This document shows positions 32,653-40,992 of a stretch of DNA of 64,000 nt, piece after piece; the first letter of the stretch is position 1; each line of letters opens with the position of its first letter. The DNA lies in NCBI GenBank assembly GCA_963775295.1, contig CAVZIK010000006.1, positions 2,046,001 to 2,110,000 on the forward strand, read 5' to 3'. Source of the DNA: JAMDEO01 sp963775295 (GTDB lineage: Bacteria > Actinomycetota > Thermoleophilia > RBG-16-64-13). The notes under the pieces were generated by a model. The model had not been told where the DNA came from. It did no database searches and was given only the letters and a program-made list of their open reading frames with translations. The translations under genes were made by a program, and so were the position numbers.

Positions 32653-34337
32653 TCGAAGCGGAGGCGGGTGTTCGCTCGGGAGGCGGGATCTTTTCGGGCC
32701 GCGTTCCCTATCTCGTCTCGCGGGGCGGCGCGGAAGTGCGCTACTCCAGCTACGACGTCCTGGTGATCGGCGGCGGCATCGCGGGGCTCACCGCTGCTGC
32801 GGGCGCAGCCCGCATGTGGAACGTCGGCCTGATAACCAAGGGCACGCTCGAGGAGACCACGACCTTCCTTGCCCAAGGGGGGATAGCCGCTGCGATGGGG
32901 CCGTATGACTCGTCAGAGCTTCACCTGGCCGACACCCTCGACGCAGGCGCAGGATTGTGCGACGAGGCCGCAGTGCGGGTCCTCGTAGAAGAGGGGCCGG
33001 AGCGGGTTCGTGACCTAGAGCGGCTGGGGACGAACTTCGACCGTCGCGACGGCAAACTTATTCTCGGGTCCGAGGGCGCCCACTCGGTCCCGCGGGTGGT
33101 CCATGCGGGAGGTGACGCCACCGGAAGTGTTGTGGCCAGCGCCCTTGCTGAGGCGATTGCCTCGGGGAGTCGAGCGGAACTGCACGAGAACGAATTCGTC
33201 ATCGATCTGCTTACCGATGGCGGGCACTGCGTGGGGGCGGTATCGCTCGGCAAGGAGGGGGAACTGACGGTCACTTTGGCGAGGGCGGTCGTCTTGGCCT
33301 GTGGAGGCGCCGGCCAAGTGTTTTCCAACACCACCAACCCGCCTATGGCGACAGGGGACGGACACGCCATGGCCTACCGAGCCGGCGCGCTCATGCGCGA
33401 TATGGAGTTCATGCAATTCCACCCTACGGCTCTGTATGGATCGGAAAACCCGACGCTGCTCGTCACAGAGGCCCTCCGTGGCGAGGGAGCCTACCTTGTC
33501 GACAAGGACGGGCAGAGGTTCATGGTGGGGGCGGATCCAAGAGCCGAACTGGCGCCACGCGACATCGTGGTCCGTCATATCAAGGCCGTCATGGACAGGG
33601 ACGGTGTCGATCATGTGTGGCTCGACGCCCGCCATCTGGATTGTGCATTCCTCCGAGAGAGGTTTCCCACCGTTGACTCTGGTCTTCGGACCCGCGGCTT
33701 GGACCTATGCACGGAGCTGATACCCATCGCTCCCGCCTCGCACTACTTCATCGGGGGAGTCAAGACCGACATTTGGGGGCGGACCTCGATCCCTGGGCTG
33801 TACGCCTGCGGCGAGACGGCGAGCACGGGCATACATGGGGCGAACCGCCTGGCGTCCAACTCCCTATTGGAAGGTCTGGTGTTCGGGGACCGCACCGTTC
33901 GCAACCTCAACCGATATTTGGCGGTAACAGCACCGGCTGTGCGAAAGGTCCGTCTCGATCTGGCGGAGGAGCCCCGAGCGGGCAACAGGGCCCAAAAGGT
34001 CGGCGAGAGCAGAGCCGAACTTGGCCGATTCATGACCGAGTTGTGCGGGATCGTCAGGAGCGGCGAAGGCCTGCAGCGGGCGCGGGAATCACTGGGCGGA
34101 CTAAGGGAATCCCTAGTGCAACCCGGCCTCACCGTGGATGAATTGGAGTTGTTCAACCTGCTCACCGTAGCTGAGCACATGGTGGAGTCGGCGGAGGCGA
34201 GGGAGGAGAGCCGGGGGGTTCATCTGCGCTCGGACTTTCCGGAACGAGACGATGCCAAGTGGCGGCGGCACGTGGTCGTGCACGACGATCCGGCCACGTG
34301 CACACCCGTGGTGGAACTGAGTGCACTGGAGGAATGA
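32649..34337 (+). CDS. nadB: L-aspartate oxidase
   Basis: A 562-residue FAD enzyme oxidising L-aspartate to iminoaspartate, the substrate of NadA. The dinucleotide fold reads VLVIGGGIAGLTAAAGA (about 37-53), followed by TTFLAQGGIAAAMG. Later blocks are VLACGGAGQVFSNTTNP, FMQFHPTAL, HYFIGGVKTDIWGRTSIPGLYACGE and HGANRLASNSLLEGLVFG. About 30 extra residues precede the FAD domain. It overlaps nadA by four bases and is followed by nadC, so the full quinolinate-to-nicotinate mononucleotide route is grouped. Confidence 0.96.
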   Translation: MIEAEAGVRSGGGIFSGRVPYLVSRGGAEVRYSSYDVLVIGGGIAGLTAAAGAARMWNVGLITKGTLEETTTFLAQGGIAAAMGPYDSSELHLADTLDAGAGLCDEAAVRVLVEEGPERVRDLERLGTNFDRRDGKLILGSEGAHSVPRVVHAGGDATGSVVASALAEAIASGSRAELHENEFVIDLLTDGGHCVGAVSLGKEGELTVTLARAVVLACGGAGQVFSNTTNPPMATGDGHAMAYRAGALMRDMEFMQFHPTALYGSENPTLLVTEALRGEGAYLVDKDGQRFMVGADPRAELAPRDIVVRHIKAVMDRDGVDHVWLDARHLDCAFLRERFPTVDSGLRTRGLDLCTELIPIAPASHYFIGGVKTDIWGRTSIPGLYACGETASTGIHGANRLASNSLLEGLVFGDRTVRNLNRYLAVTAPAVRKVRLDLAEEPRAGNRAQKVGESRAELGRFMTELCGIVRSGEGLQRARESLGGLRESLVQPGLTVDELELFNLLTVAEHMVESAEAREESRGVHLRSDFPERDDAKWRRHVVVHDDPATCTPVVELSALEE

Positions 34338-34340
34338 ACG

Positions 34341-35192
34341 GTGACCGATCAGTCCAGTTTGACGTTAGTTAGGCGAGCCCTTGCCGAGGATCTGGGAGGA
34401 TACGGTGACGTCACGTCGGCGTGGACTGTGCCCCTGGAGTCGCAGGGTCAGGCCGAGATCATCGCCCGGGAGGGTCTGGTCGTGTGCGGTTTGCCGCTCG
34501 CGTCACTGGTCATGCACGAGATCGACCCGGAAGCCGACTTCTCCCCGTTGGCGTGCGACGGCACCTCGTTGGGGCCACAGGACCCGGTCGCTCTCATACA
34601 GGGCTCCGTCAGGAGCATTCTGACGGCCGAACGGACCATGCTGAACTTCCTCAGCCATCTAAGCGGCGTAGCCACACAGTCGGGCAAGTTTGCCGCGGCC
34701 GTGGAGGGGTTTCGGGCTAAGGTGGTCGACACAAGGAAGACCACTCCGGGGCTCCGCGCCTGGGAGAAGAGGGCGGTTGTCTATGGCGGCTGCCGGAATC
34801 ATCGCTTCGGTCTGTACGACATGGTCCTTATCAAGAACAATCATCTAACCGCCGCCGGAGGTGTGCGGGAAGCGATCCGCCGCGCGAGAGAAGCCTGCCC
34901 GCACAGCATGAAGATCGAGGTAGAGGTGGAGAACGCCGATGATCTGCGGGAGGCCATCGCTTCCGGGGTCGACGTGATCATGCTCGACAACCAGAGCCCG
35001 GCATCTCTGCACACTCTCGTGCAACTGGCTCGATCTATCCGGCCCGAAGTGGTGCTGGAAGCTTCGGGTGGCGTGACCATCGAGAATGTGCGGGCGGTAG
35101 CCGAGTCTGGTGTGGATATCATTTCCAGCAGCGCGATCACCATGGGTGCACCAGCAGCGAACCTATCTCTCACCCTTCGGCCCGTGGTCTGA
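34341..35192 (+). CDS. nadC: Nicotinate-nucleotide pyrophosphorylase (carboxylating)
   Basis: A 283-residue phosphoribosyltransferase converting quinolinate and PRPP to nicotinate mononucleotide with loss of CO2. It shows NFLSHLSGVATQ, the signature VVDTRKTTPGLRAWEKRAVVYGGC (about 131-154), NHRFGLYDMVLIKNNHL, KIEVEVEN, IMLDNQSP and LEASGGVTIENV. Start GTG 34341 is three bases after nadB with GAGGA upstream. It completes the nadA-nadB-nadC set. Confidence 0.96.
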   Translation: MTDQSSLTLVRRALAEDLGGYGDVTSAWTVPLESQGQAEIIAREGLVVCGLPLASLVMHEIDPEADFSPLACDGTSLGPQDPVALIQGSVRSILTAERTMLNFLSHLSGVATQSGKFAAAVEGFRAKVVDTRKTTPGLRAWEKRAVVYGGCRNHRFGLYDMVLIKNNHLTAAGGVREAIRRAREACPHSMKIEVEVENADDLREAIASGVDVIMLDNQSPASLHTLVQLARSIRPEVVLEASGGVTIENVRAVAESGVDIISSSAITMGAPAANLSLTLRPVV

Positions 35193-35218
35193 AGCCGACT
35201 CGGATTAAGGAGGCGACG

Positions 35219-35986
35219 ATGCTTCTCGTGGTCGATGTAGGCAATACTCAGACGGCCGTGGGCCTTTTCTCCCGTGGCGAGCTGGCCGGGAGCTGGCGAC
35301 TTGCCACAGAAGTGCGGATGACCGGCGACGAGATTGCCGCGCTGCTCGACGGGATGCTGCGGCTCGACGGACTGTCGCGCGACGCCGTGGAAGGCATCGC
35401 GGTTTCGTCGGTGGTGCCCAGACTCAGCAACGAATATGCCGTCATGGCTGTGAACCGCTTTGGCGTGGAAGCCCTGATCGTCGGACCCGGAGTGAAGACG
35501 GGTATGCCCATCCTCACGAACGATCCCCGGCAGGTCGGCCCTGACCTCATCGTGGACGCGGTGGCAGCGTTCGAGGCGCACGGGGGCCCTTGCGTCGCCG
35601 TTGACTTCGGCACAGCGACGACGTTCAGCGCTGTGTCCGCGGCGGGCGAGTATCTCGGCCACGCGATCGCTCCCGGCATCGAGGTGTCGTTGGACGCCCT
35701 CGCAACGCGCGCCGCCCGCTTGATGAAGGTGGAGCTGGTCGATCCGGGCACGGTGATAGGCAAGAACACGGTCCAGGCCATGCAGGCCGGGGCGATTTAC
35801 GGCTTCGCCGGACAGGTGGATGGCATTGTGGGGCGCATGCGGCAAGAACTCGGTACGAAGGCCATCACTGTGGCTACGGGCGGCCTGGCGCCGCTCATCT
35901 TCGATCACGCAGACTCGCTGGACGTGTTGGATCCGTTGCTCACGCTTCGGGGACTCGAGATAATCCACAAACGCAATCAAGGATAG
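35219..35986 (+). CDS. coaX: Type III pantothenate kinase
   Basis: A 255-residue ASKHA-fold kinase phosphorylating pantothenate at the start of CoA synthesis. It has LLVVDVGNTQTAVGLF (phosphate 1) at the N-terminus and DPRQVGPDLIVDAVAAFEAHGGPCVAVDFGTATTFSAV in the middle, with GHAIAPGIEVSLDAL and VATGGLAPLIFDH later. ATG 35219 follows AAGGAGG by five bases. In B. subtilis coaX also lies in this cluster, after ftsH. Confidence 0.95.
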   Translation: MLLVVDVGNTQTAVGLFSRGELAGSWRLATEVRMTGDEIAALLDGMLRLDGLSRDAVEGIAVSSVVPRLSNEYAVMAVNRFGVEALIVGPGVKTGMPILTNDPRQVGPDLIVDAVAAFEAHGGPCVAVDFGTATTFSAVSAAGEYLGHAIAPGIEVSLDALATRAARLMKVELVDPGTVIGKNTVQAMQAGAIYGFAGQVDGIVGRMRQELGTKAITVATGGLAPLIFDHADSLDVLDPLLTLRGLEIIHKRNQG

Positions 35987-35987
35987 T

Positions 35988-37070
35988 ATGGACGCCGGGC
36001 CCCCGGCCATCGGAGGCAGTCCTACGGACACGTGGGCCGACCCGACCGGCGTCGAAGCCCAGCCGGCATCTTTCTTTTCACTGCCCTTCTCCATAGGGGC
36101 CGTGGAAATTCCCAACCGGATAGTCCTCGGCCCGATGGCCGGGCTGACGAACAGCGCGTACCGGCGCCACATGAAGTGTCATGGAGCAGGGCTGGTCACG
36201 ACGGAGATGGTCTCGGCTCATGGGCTGCTGCACGGGAATGTCCGTACCCGGGAGTTTGTCGATTTCGCCGAGGAGGAACGTCCTGTGGCGGTCCAACTCT
36301 TTGCCGATGACCCGCAAGTGATGGCCGCCGCGGCCGAGGCGGTGCTCTCGCGGCCTCGGCCCCCCGACATTCTCGACATCAACATGGGCTGTCCCGTGAG
36401 GAAAGTGGTGCGTACAGGTGCCGGTTCCGCGCTACTGGGTGACGCAGAAAGGGCGGTAGCGGTGGCTTCTGCCGTCGTGCAGGTGGCGGCGCAGGCGGGT
36501 GTCCCCGTGACGGTCAAGCTGCGGAGCGGGCTTAAGGAGGGCGATCGCAGCGCCGTAGCCCTTGCTGCAAGGCTGGAGGCGGTCGGCGTGCTGGGACTCG
36601 GTCTGCATCCACGGGCGGCGAACCAGTTCTATCACGGGCGCGCCGACCATACCGTCACGTCTGACGTGGTGAAGGCCGTGACTATCCCGGTGATCGCATC
36701 GGGCGACGTCGTCAGCGTTTCGGCGGCGTTCGAGGTCCTGAAGACCACGGGTGCGGCGGCGGTCATGGTCGCGCGCGGAGGGGCGGGAAACCCGTGGCTC
36801 TTGGACGATCTTCTCCTCGGCAAGCCCCAAGCTCTTCCACCCCTCGACGTGGTGGTCGAGGACCTGCGGAAGTTGCTGGCCCGAGCCGCCCAAGACCTGG
36901 GCGTTGAAAGGGCGGCCCGCTGGTCGCGCAAATTGCTGGGTTGGTATCTGCGGCCGGCGGGTATCCCTGCGGGAGATGTGGAGAGGCTGCGCAAACTACC
37001 GGACACGCGAGTCTTGGATGCCGCGCTGGTCATCTTGACCCAGGAATTCCGAGCCTGCGCGGGACGGTAG
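35988..37070 (+). CDS. dusB: tRNA-dihydrouridine synthase (DusB type)
   Basis: A 360-residue flavoenzyme reducing specific uridines in the D-loop of tRNA. Characteristic blocks are IVLGPMAGLTNSAYRRH (FMN site, about 44-60), VQLFADDP, INMGCPVRKVVRTGAGSALL with the active Cys, VTVKLRSGLKEGD, LHPRAANQFYHGRADH and VIASGDV. The N-terminal 35 residues are extra and Gly/Pro rich. It starts one base after the coaX stop, without a strong ribosome site, suggesting coupling. Confidence 0.94.
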   Translation: MDAGPPAIGGSPTDTWADPTGVEAQPASFFSLPFSIGAVEIPNRIVLGPMAGLTNSAYRRHMKCHGAGLVTTEMVSAHGLLHGNVRTREFVDFAEEERPVAVQLFADDPQVMAAAAEAVLSRPRPPDILDINMGCPVRKVVRTGAGSALLGDAERAVAVASAVVQVAAQAGVPVTVKLRSGLKEGDRSAVALAARLEAVGVLGLGLHPRAANQFYHGRADHTVTSDVVKAVTIPVIASGDVVSVSAAFEVLKTTGAAAVMVARGGAGNPWLLDDLLLGKPQALPPLDVVVEDLRKLLARAAQDLGVERAARWSRKLLGWYLRPAGIPAGDVERLRKLPDTRVLDAALVILTQEFRACAGR

Positions 37071-37157
37071 CATTGACAACTTCCGGCCACCAACTTATAA
37101 TGCCGCGCCACTGTCAGGCGCCTTTCGCCTATCTGCAGTCATAGAAGGAAGGTACTC

Positions 37158-37637
37158 GTGTCTCGCAAAGAAGTGATTCTCACCCCAGAAGGTCTCAAGC
37201 AGCTTCAGGACGAAGTCAACCTGCTCTCCACCACGAAGCGTGATGAAGTGGCGGAACGGATCAAGCAGGCTCGCGAGTTTGGAGATATCAGCGAGAACTC
37301 CGAATACGACGATGCGAAGAACGAGCAAGCCATGCTCGAGCACCGGATCAGCCAGTTGCAGGAGAAGCTTCGCCGCGCCAGGGTGATCAAGGAGTCGGAG
37401 ATCGACACAGAGAAGGTGAGTGTCGGCAGCACCGTGACCTTACGGGACATGGGTGGTGGCGAGATCCGCATCTACACGCTTGTGGGTTCGGCGGAGGCCG
37501 ATCCTTCCCGAGCGAGGCTCTCCAATGAATCTCCTGTGGGTCAGGCCATCATCGGCAAGAAAGTGGGGGAGACCGTCACGGTTCCCGTTCCTGTGGGATC
37601 TCTCAGCTACGAGATTCTCGCCATCGGGAAGATGTAG
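37158..37637 (+). CDS. greA: Transcription elongation factor GreA
   Basis: A 159-residue factor that stimulates transcript cleavage by backtracked RNA polymerase. The N-terminal coiled coil (about 10-75) includes LTPEGLKQLQDEVNLL, the basic-acidic tip REFGDISENSEYDDAKNEQAMLE, and RISQLQEKLRRARV. The C-terminal globular domain ends in VGETVTVPVPVGSLSYEILAIGKM. Start GTG 37158 has AGAAGGAAGG upstream. It precedes lysS by three bases, as in many Gram-positive genomes. Confidence 0.97.
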   Translation: MSRKEVILTPEGLKQLQDEVNLLSTTKRDEVAERIKQAREFGDISENSEYDDAKNEQAMLEHRISQLQEKLRRARVIKESEIDTEKVSVGSTVTLRDMGGGEIRIYTLVGSAEADPSRARLSNESPVGQAIIGKKVGETVTVPVPVGSLSYEILAIGKM

Positions 37638-37640
37638 CGG

Positions 37641-39170
37641 ATGGCGCCGACCGGCAACAACGAGGAGCGAGAGGTAGATACCGGCCCGTCTCTCGATATG
37701 CCGGATTGGGAGCGCGACCGCTTGGCCAAAGTGCAGCGGCTGCGCGATGCGCACATCGAGCCCTACGCACGCAGCTTCGAACCCCGCACCCGCTTGGGTG
37801 AGGTGGCGGAGAAGCACGCCGACCTGGCGCCGGGAGAAAAGGACGAGTCTATCCAGTACCGAGTCTCCGGTCGCGTCATGGCCCGGCGTGAGCACGGCAA
37901 GGCGGTGTTCGTCACCCTTCGCGACGGATGGGACGATCTGCAAGTCTATGCCAACGTCGACACTCTGGGAGAAGATTCGTTCGGCCTCCTCACCGACATT
38001 GACGTGGGCGACATCATCGGTTGCGAGGGCCATGTCTTTCGTACTCGCCGCGGCGAGCTGACCGTCTTTGCGAAATCCTGGGTCCTGCTCACCAAGTCCT
38101 TGCGACCGCTTCCCGAGAAGTGGCACGGTCTCCAGGACCGCGAGACCCGATATCGGCAACGCTACGTCGACCTTATCGCAAATCCCGAGGTAGCCTGGCA
38201 ACTGCGGGCCCGGGGCAAGCTGATCTCCTCCATGCGCCGCTACCTGGAGGACAGAGGTTTCGTCGAAGTGGAGACACCTATCCTGCAGCCTCTTCCCGGC
38301 GGGGCTCTCGCTCGACCTTTTGCCACTCACCACAACGCGCTCGACGCCGACCTGTACCTGCGCATCGCTCCCGAGCTGTACCTAAAGCGGTTGCTGGTGG
38401 GCGGATTCGATCGCATTTTTGAGATCGGGAAGAATTTCCGTAACGAGGGGATCTCTCTGGTACACAATCCCGAGTTCACAATGATGGAACTCTACTGGGC
38501 CTACGTGGACTACAACGCCATCATGGAACTGGTAGAAGACATGATTCCCGCCCTCGCCCAAGAGGTTACCGGCAGCACGCAGATCGTGGTGGGGGATCAC
38601 GCCATCGATCTCACTCCTCCCTGGCCACGCCGCAAGATCGATTCGCTGCTGCGGGAGAACTTGGGCATGGGCCTGGCCGAGATGCGCAGGGACCCTGCAG
38701 CCGCTAGAGCGGCACTCGTTGAGAGGCACATTGAGGTCGAGAAGCGCGACACTTTTTCCACGCTGGTGGACAAGGCGCTCAAGCATGTAGTCTGGCCGAC
38801 GCTCATCCAGCCCACCTTCGCCATCGACTATCCGCTGGAGTTGAGTCCGCTGTCGAAATGCAGCCCCGACGATCCCCTTATTGTGGAACGCTTCCAACCA
38901 ATCATCGCCGGCAAAGAGGTGGCCAACGCCTTCTCCGAGTTGAACGACCCCATGGATCAGCGCCGGCGCTTTGAGCAACAGGCGGCAAACAAGGAAGCTG
39001 GAGACGAAGAGGCGCACGTGCTCGATGAAGATTTTCTGCGCGCTCTCGAATATGGCATGCCTCCCGCGGGCGGCATCGGCATTGGCATCGACAGGCTTGC
39101 CATGATGCTGCTGGGTGTTGAGTCCATCCGCGACGTCATTCTGTTTCCGCAACTTCGCCCGGAGAAGTAG
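37641..39170 (+). CDS. lysS: Lysyl-tRNA synthetase (class II)
   Basis: A 509-residue class II enzyme. The N-terminal OB-fold (about 70-170) contains VSGRVMARREHGKAVFVTLRDG. Motif 2 is FEIGKNFRNEGISLVHNPEFTMMELYWAY, and motif 3 is GGIGIGIDRLAMMLLG close to the C-terminus. VANAFSELNDPMDQRRRF is also typical. It activates lysine and charges tRNA-Lys in the cytoplasm. It starts at ATG 37641, immediately after greA. About 215 bases to the next chosen start contain a palindrome and a promoter, so a transcription unit probably ends here. Confidence 0.97.
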   Translation: MAPTGNNEEREVDTGPSLDMPDWERDRLAKVQRLRDAHIEPYARSFEPRTRLGEVAEKHADLAPGEKDESIQYRVSGRVMARREHGKAVFVTLRDGWDDLQVYANVDTLGEDSFGLLTDIDVGDIIGCEGHVFRTRRGELTVFAKSWVLLTKSLRPLPEKWHGLQDRETRYRQRYVDLIANPEVAWQLRARGKLISSMRRYLEDRGFVEVETPILQPLPGGALARPFATHHNALDADLYLRIAPELYLKRLLVGGFDRIFEIGKNFRNEGISLVHNPEFTMMELYWAYVDYNAIMELVEDMIPALAQEVTGSTQIVVGDHAIDLTPPWPRRKIDSLLRENLGMGLAEMRRDPAAARAALVERHIEVEKRDTFSTLVDKALKHVVWPTLIQPTFAIDYPLELSPLSKCSPDDPLIVERFQPIIAGKEVANAFSELNDPMDQRRRFEQQAANKEAGDEEAHVLDEDFLRALEYGMPPAGGIGIGIDRLAMMLLGVESIRDVILFPQLRPEK

Positions 39171-39255
39171 GGCTGCCTCGACACCCTTTGCTGTGCCGCG
39201 GCGTGCGATGCGAGTCGCGTGGGCCGAGCCCGTGCGGCCCGGGTCACCGAGGCGG

Positions 39256-39272
39256 ACCATACCCAGTATGGT
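39256..39272. promoter_or_regulatory. Palindrome upstream of the mcsA-clpC operon
   Basis: ACCATAC-CCA-GTATGGT is a perfect 7-3-7 inverted repeat, 46 bases upstream of a consensus -10 box. Low GC makes it a poor terminator stem. It may be an operator for the stress operon, which has no ctsR gene here. Confidence 0.45.
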
Positions 39273-39318
39273 AAAATCTCCCTTGCAATTTCGTGGACTT
39301 TCCCGGCGGTACGGCCGA

Positions 39319-39324
39319 TATAAT
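39319..39324 (+). promoter_or_regulatory. Consensus -10 box of the mcsA-clpC operon
   Basis: TATAAT at 39319-39324 fits transcription starting near 39331. That leaves about 55 bases before the GTG of mcsA, which has its own strong ribosome site. A -35 close to consensus is not evident. Confidence 0.55.
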
Positions 39325-39385
39325 CATTATGAGTTCGAGCCCGCGAGCGGCCGTATCCACGGTGGTGTTTTCAGAGGAGGACCGG

Positions 39386-39961
39386 GTGTTTGCAGATGAG
39401 TCACCCGAGTGGAATTTCGATTTCGAAGGCTCCGATACCTGTGAGGAGTGTGGAGAGGCTGCGGCCGTAATCCACCTGCTCCGCGTGGAGAACGGGAGCG
39501 TGACGCATATCCGGCTGTGCCAGGCGTGCGCAGAGAATCTCGCTGGGCATACTGAGGGTATGTCTCTCGTTCTGGCTGTGCCGTCGGCTATGGGCCGCAG
39601 CGGCAAAAAGCAGGAGAAGAGCGAGGCCGCCCGCGCTTCCTTCCCTAAACCGGAGCTGCAGGTGTGTACCGTCTGCGGCACCACACTGGCCGACCTTAAG
39701 GAGACCGGGATGGTGGGATGCAGTGTTTGCTATCAGGTCTTTGCCGAATACCTGCGTACGCTGGTCGAGGGAGATGCGGAACTGTCGGCCCATTTGGGCA
39801 AGGTGCCTCAGCGCGGCTCCGAGAGCGATGTCGTGCGCCGCGAGGTCATGCGGCTGCAGCGCATGCTGCGCGAACTCGTGGATTGCGAGCGCTTCGAGGA
39901 AGCGGCGAGTGTGCGCGACAGGCTGACCGAGCTGGGGCGGACCACTCCGGCGAGTTCGTGA
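39386..39961 (+). CDS. mcsA: McsA-like UVR-domain zinc protein
   Basis: A 191-residue protein. GTG 39386 is chosen since AGAGGAGG lies five bases upstream; ATG 39329 sits at the transcription start. Two zinc-binding Cys pairs are present: CEECG with CQAC (about 13-45) and CTVCG with CSVCY (about 93-117). The C-terminal UVR motif (LQRMLRELVDCERFEEAASVRDRLTEL, about 155-182) is the ClpC-interacting element. In Firmicutes McsA activates the arginine kinase McsB and adapts ClpC. The stop overlaps mcsB by one base. Confidence 0.87.
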   Translation: MFADESPEWNFDFEGSDTCEECGEAAAVIHLLRVENGSVTHIRLCQACAENLAGHTEGMSLVLAVPSAMGRSGKKQEKSEAARASFPKPELQVCTVCGTTLADLKETGMVGCSVCYQVFAEYLRTLVEGDAELSAHLGKVPQRGSESDVVRREVMRLQRMLRELVDCERFEEAASVRDRLTELGRTTPASS

Positions 39962-40977
39962 TGGACGTCACGGCCCTCAAGGCTTCTGGCCTCGGGCTTA
40001 CTCGCAACGAGGCGGACACGCGCTTCCCGCACGCCGAAGATGCGACGGGGATGGAAGACCTCGTGCAAAGGTTGGAAGGCGGGCTCAAGTCCGCCGACTG
40101 GGACGAACCCTGGAATATCTACGATCTGGGGGACATGTCGCCCGTTGAAGTCACTTATCTGGTGGAGAAGGGCCTGATGACTCCCGGCTTCGCCGATGCG
40201 GAAGGCGAGGGCAGAGGTTTCGCTGTCTACGGCGCCGAGATTGCTTCGCTTGAAATCGGCGGTGTGGACCATCTCCGTCTACTCGGTTTTCGGACAGGCG
40301 ACGAGCTTCCCTATCTTTGGTCGCTGCTCAGTACACTCGACGACCGGCTCGAAGACACAATTTCGTATGCGTTCGACCCCTGCTGGGGATATCTCACCAG
40401 CTATCCGAACGAAGCCGGCACGGGGTTGCGCGTTTACGCCACCCTCCACGTCCCCACGCTCATGCTCACGGGGAGGCTGGCTGGGATAGGGCTGGATTTG
40501 GTCACTTCCGGCTTCGGCCTGAGTCCGCTTTGGGGCGGCGCAGGCGGGATCATCCAAGTTTCCAACCCTGGACGCCAGGGTAAACCCGAGATCGAGACCA
40601 TTCAGGAGATCGAGGATATTTCTCGCGACATCATCGAAAAGGAACGTTCCATAAGGAAGTTGTTCATGCGCGAGAATCTCATTCAGGTGAAGGATCATAT
40701 CGGCCGGGCTCTGGGGCTTGCCCAGCAAGCCTGGAACATGCCGTTTGCCGAATCCGTCAATCTAATATCGGCCGCGGAAGTCGGGTTGGAAATGGGCATA
40801 GCGTCCGTTCCCGGTCTAGCCGAGCAAACGCCGTTTGACCTAATGCGCAGGCTTCAGCCCGCGCATGTAGTAATGGAACACATGGAGAACAGGCAGGGCG
40901 GTTTGGACAGCCCTGAGATCGACCAAGTTCGGGCGCAACTGATGCGAGAGGTCTTTTCGGGCGCATGCGTCCTGTAA
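39961..40977 (+). CDS. mcsB: McsB-like ATP:guanido phosphotransferase homologue, apparently catalytically inactive
   Basis: A 338-residue homologue of protein-arginine kinase. Recognisable regions are LTRN....RFP (13-23), LEDTISYAFDPCWGYLTS, GTGLR (153-157), IIQVSN and the dimer-helix EKERSIRKLF. Key kinase motifs differ from active McsB. The N-terminal SSRIRLARN is replaced by SGLGLTRN. The Glu pair of the NEEDHIRI block is Gly-Gly-Val-Asp (100-103). The loop normally reading RGIYGEGSEA, with an ATP-binding Arg and catalytic Glu, is SGFGLSPLWGGAGG (183-196). The active-loop Cys is Tyr148. It probably binds ClpC or substrates without phosphorylating them. It lies between mcsA and clpC. Confidence 0.8.
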   Translation: MDVTALKASGLGLTRNEADTRFPHAEDATGMEDLVQRLEGGLKSADWDEPWNIYDLGDMSPVEVTYLVEKGLMTPGFADAEGEGRGFAVYGAEIASLEIGGVDHLRLLGFRTGDELPYLWSLLSTLDDRLEDTISYAFDPCWGYLTSYPNEAGTGLRVYATLHVPTLMLTGRLAGIGLDLVTSGFGLSPLWGGAGGIIQVSNPGRQGKPEIETIQEIEDISRDIIEKERSIRKLFMRENLIQVKDHIGRALGLAQQAWNMPFAESVNLISAAEVGLEMGIASVPGLAEQTPFDLMRRLQPAHVVMEHMENRQGGLDSPEIDQVRAQLMREVFSGACVL

Positions 40978-40992
40978 TAGAAGTGAGGCACA

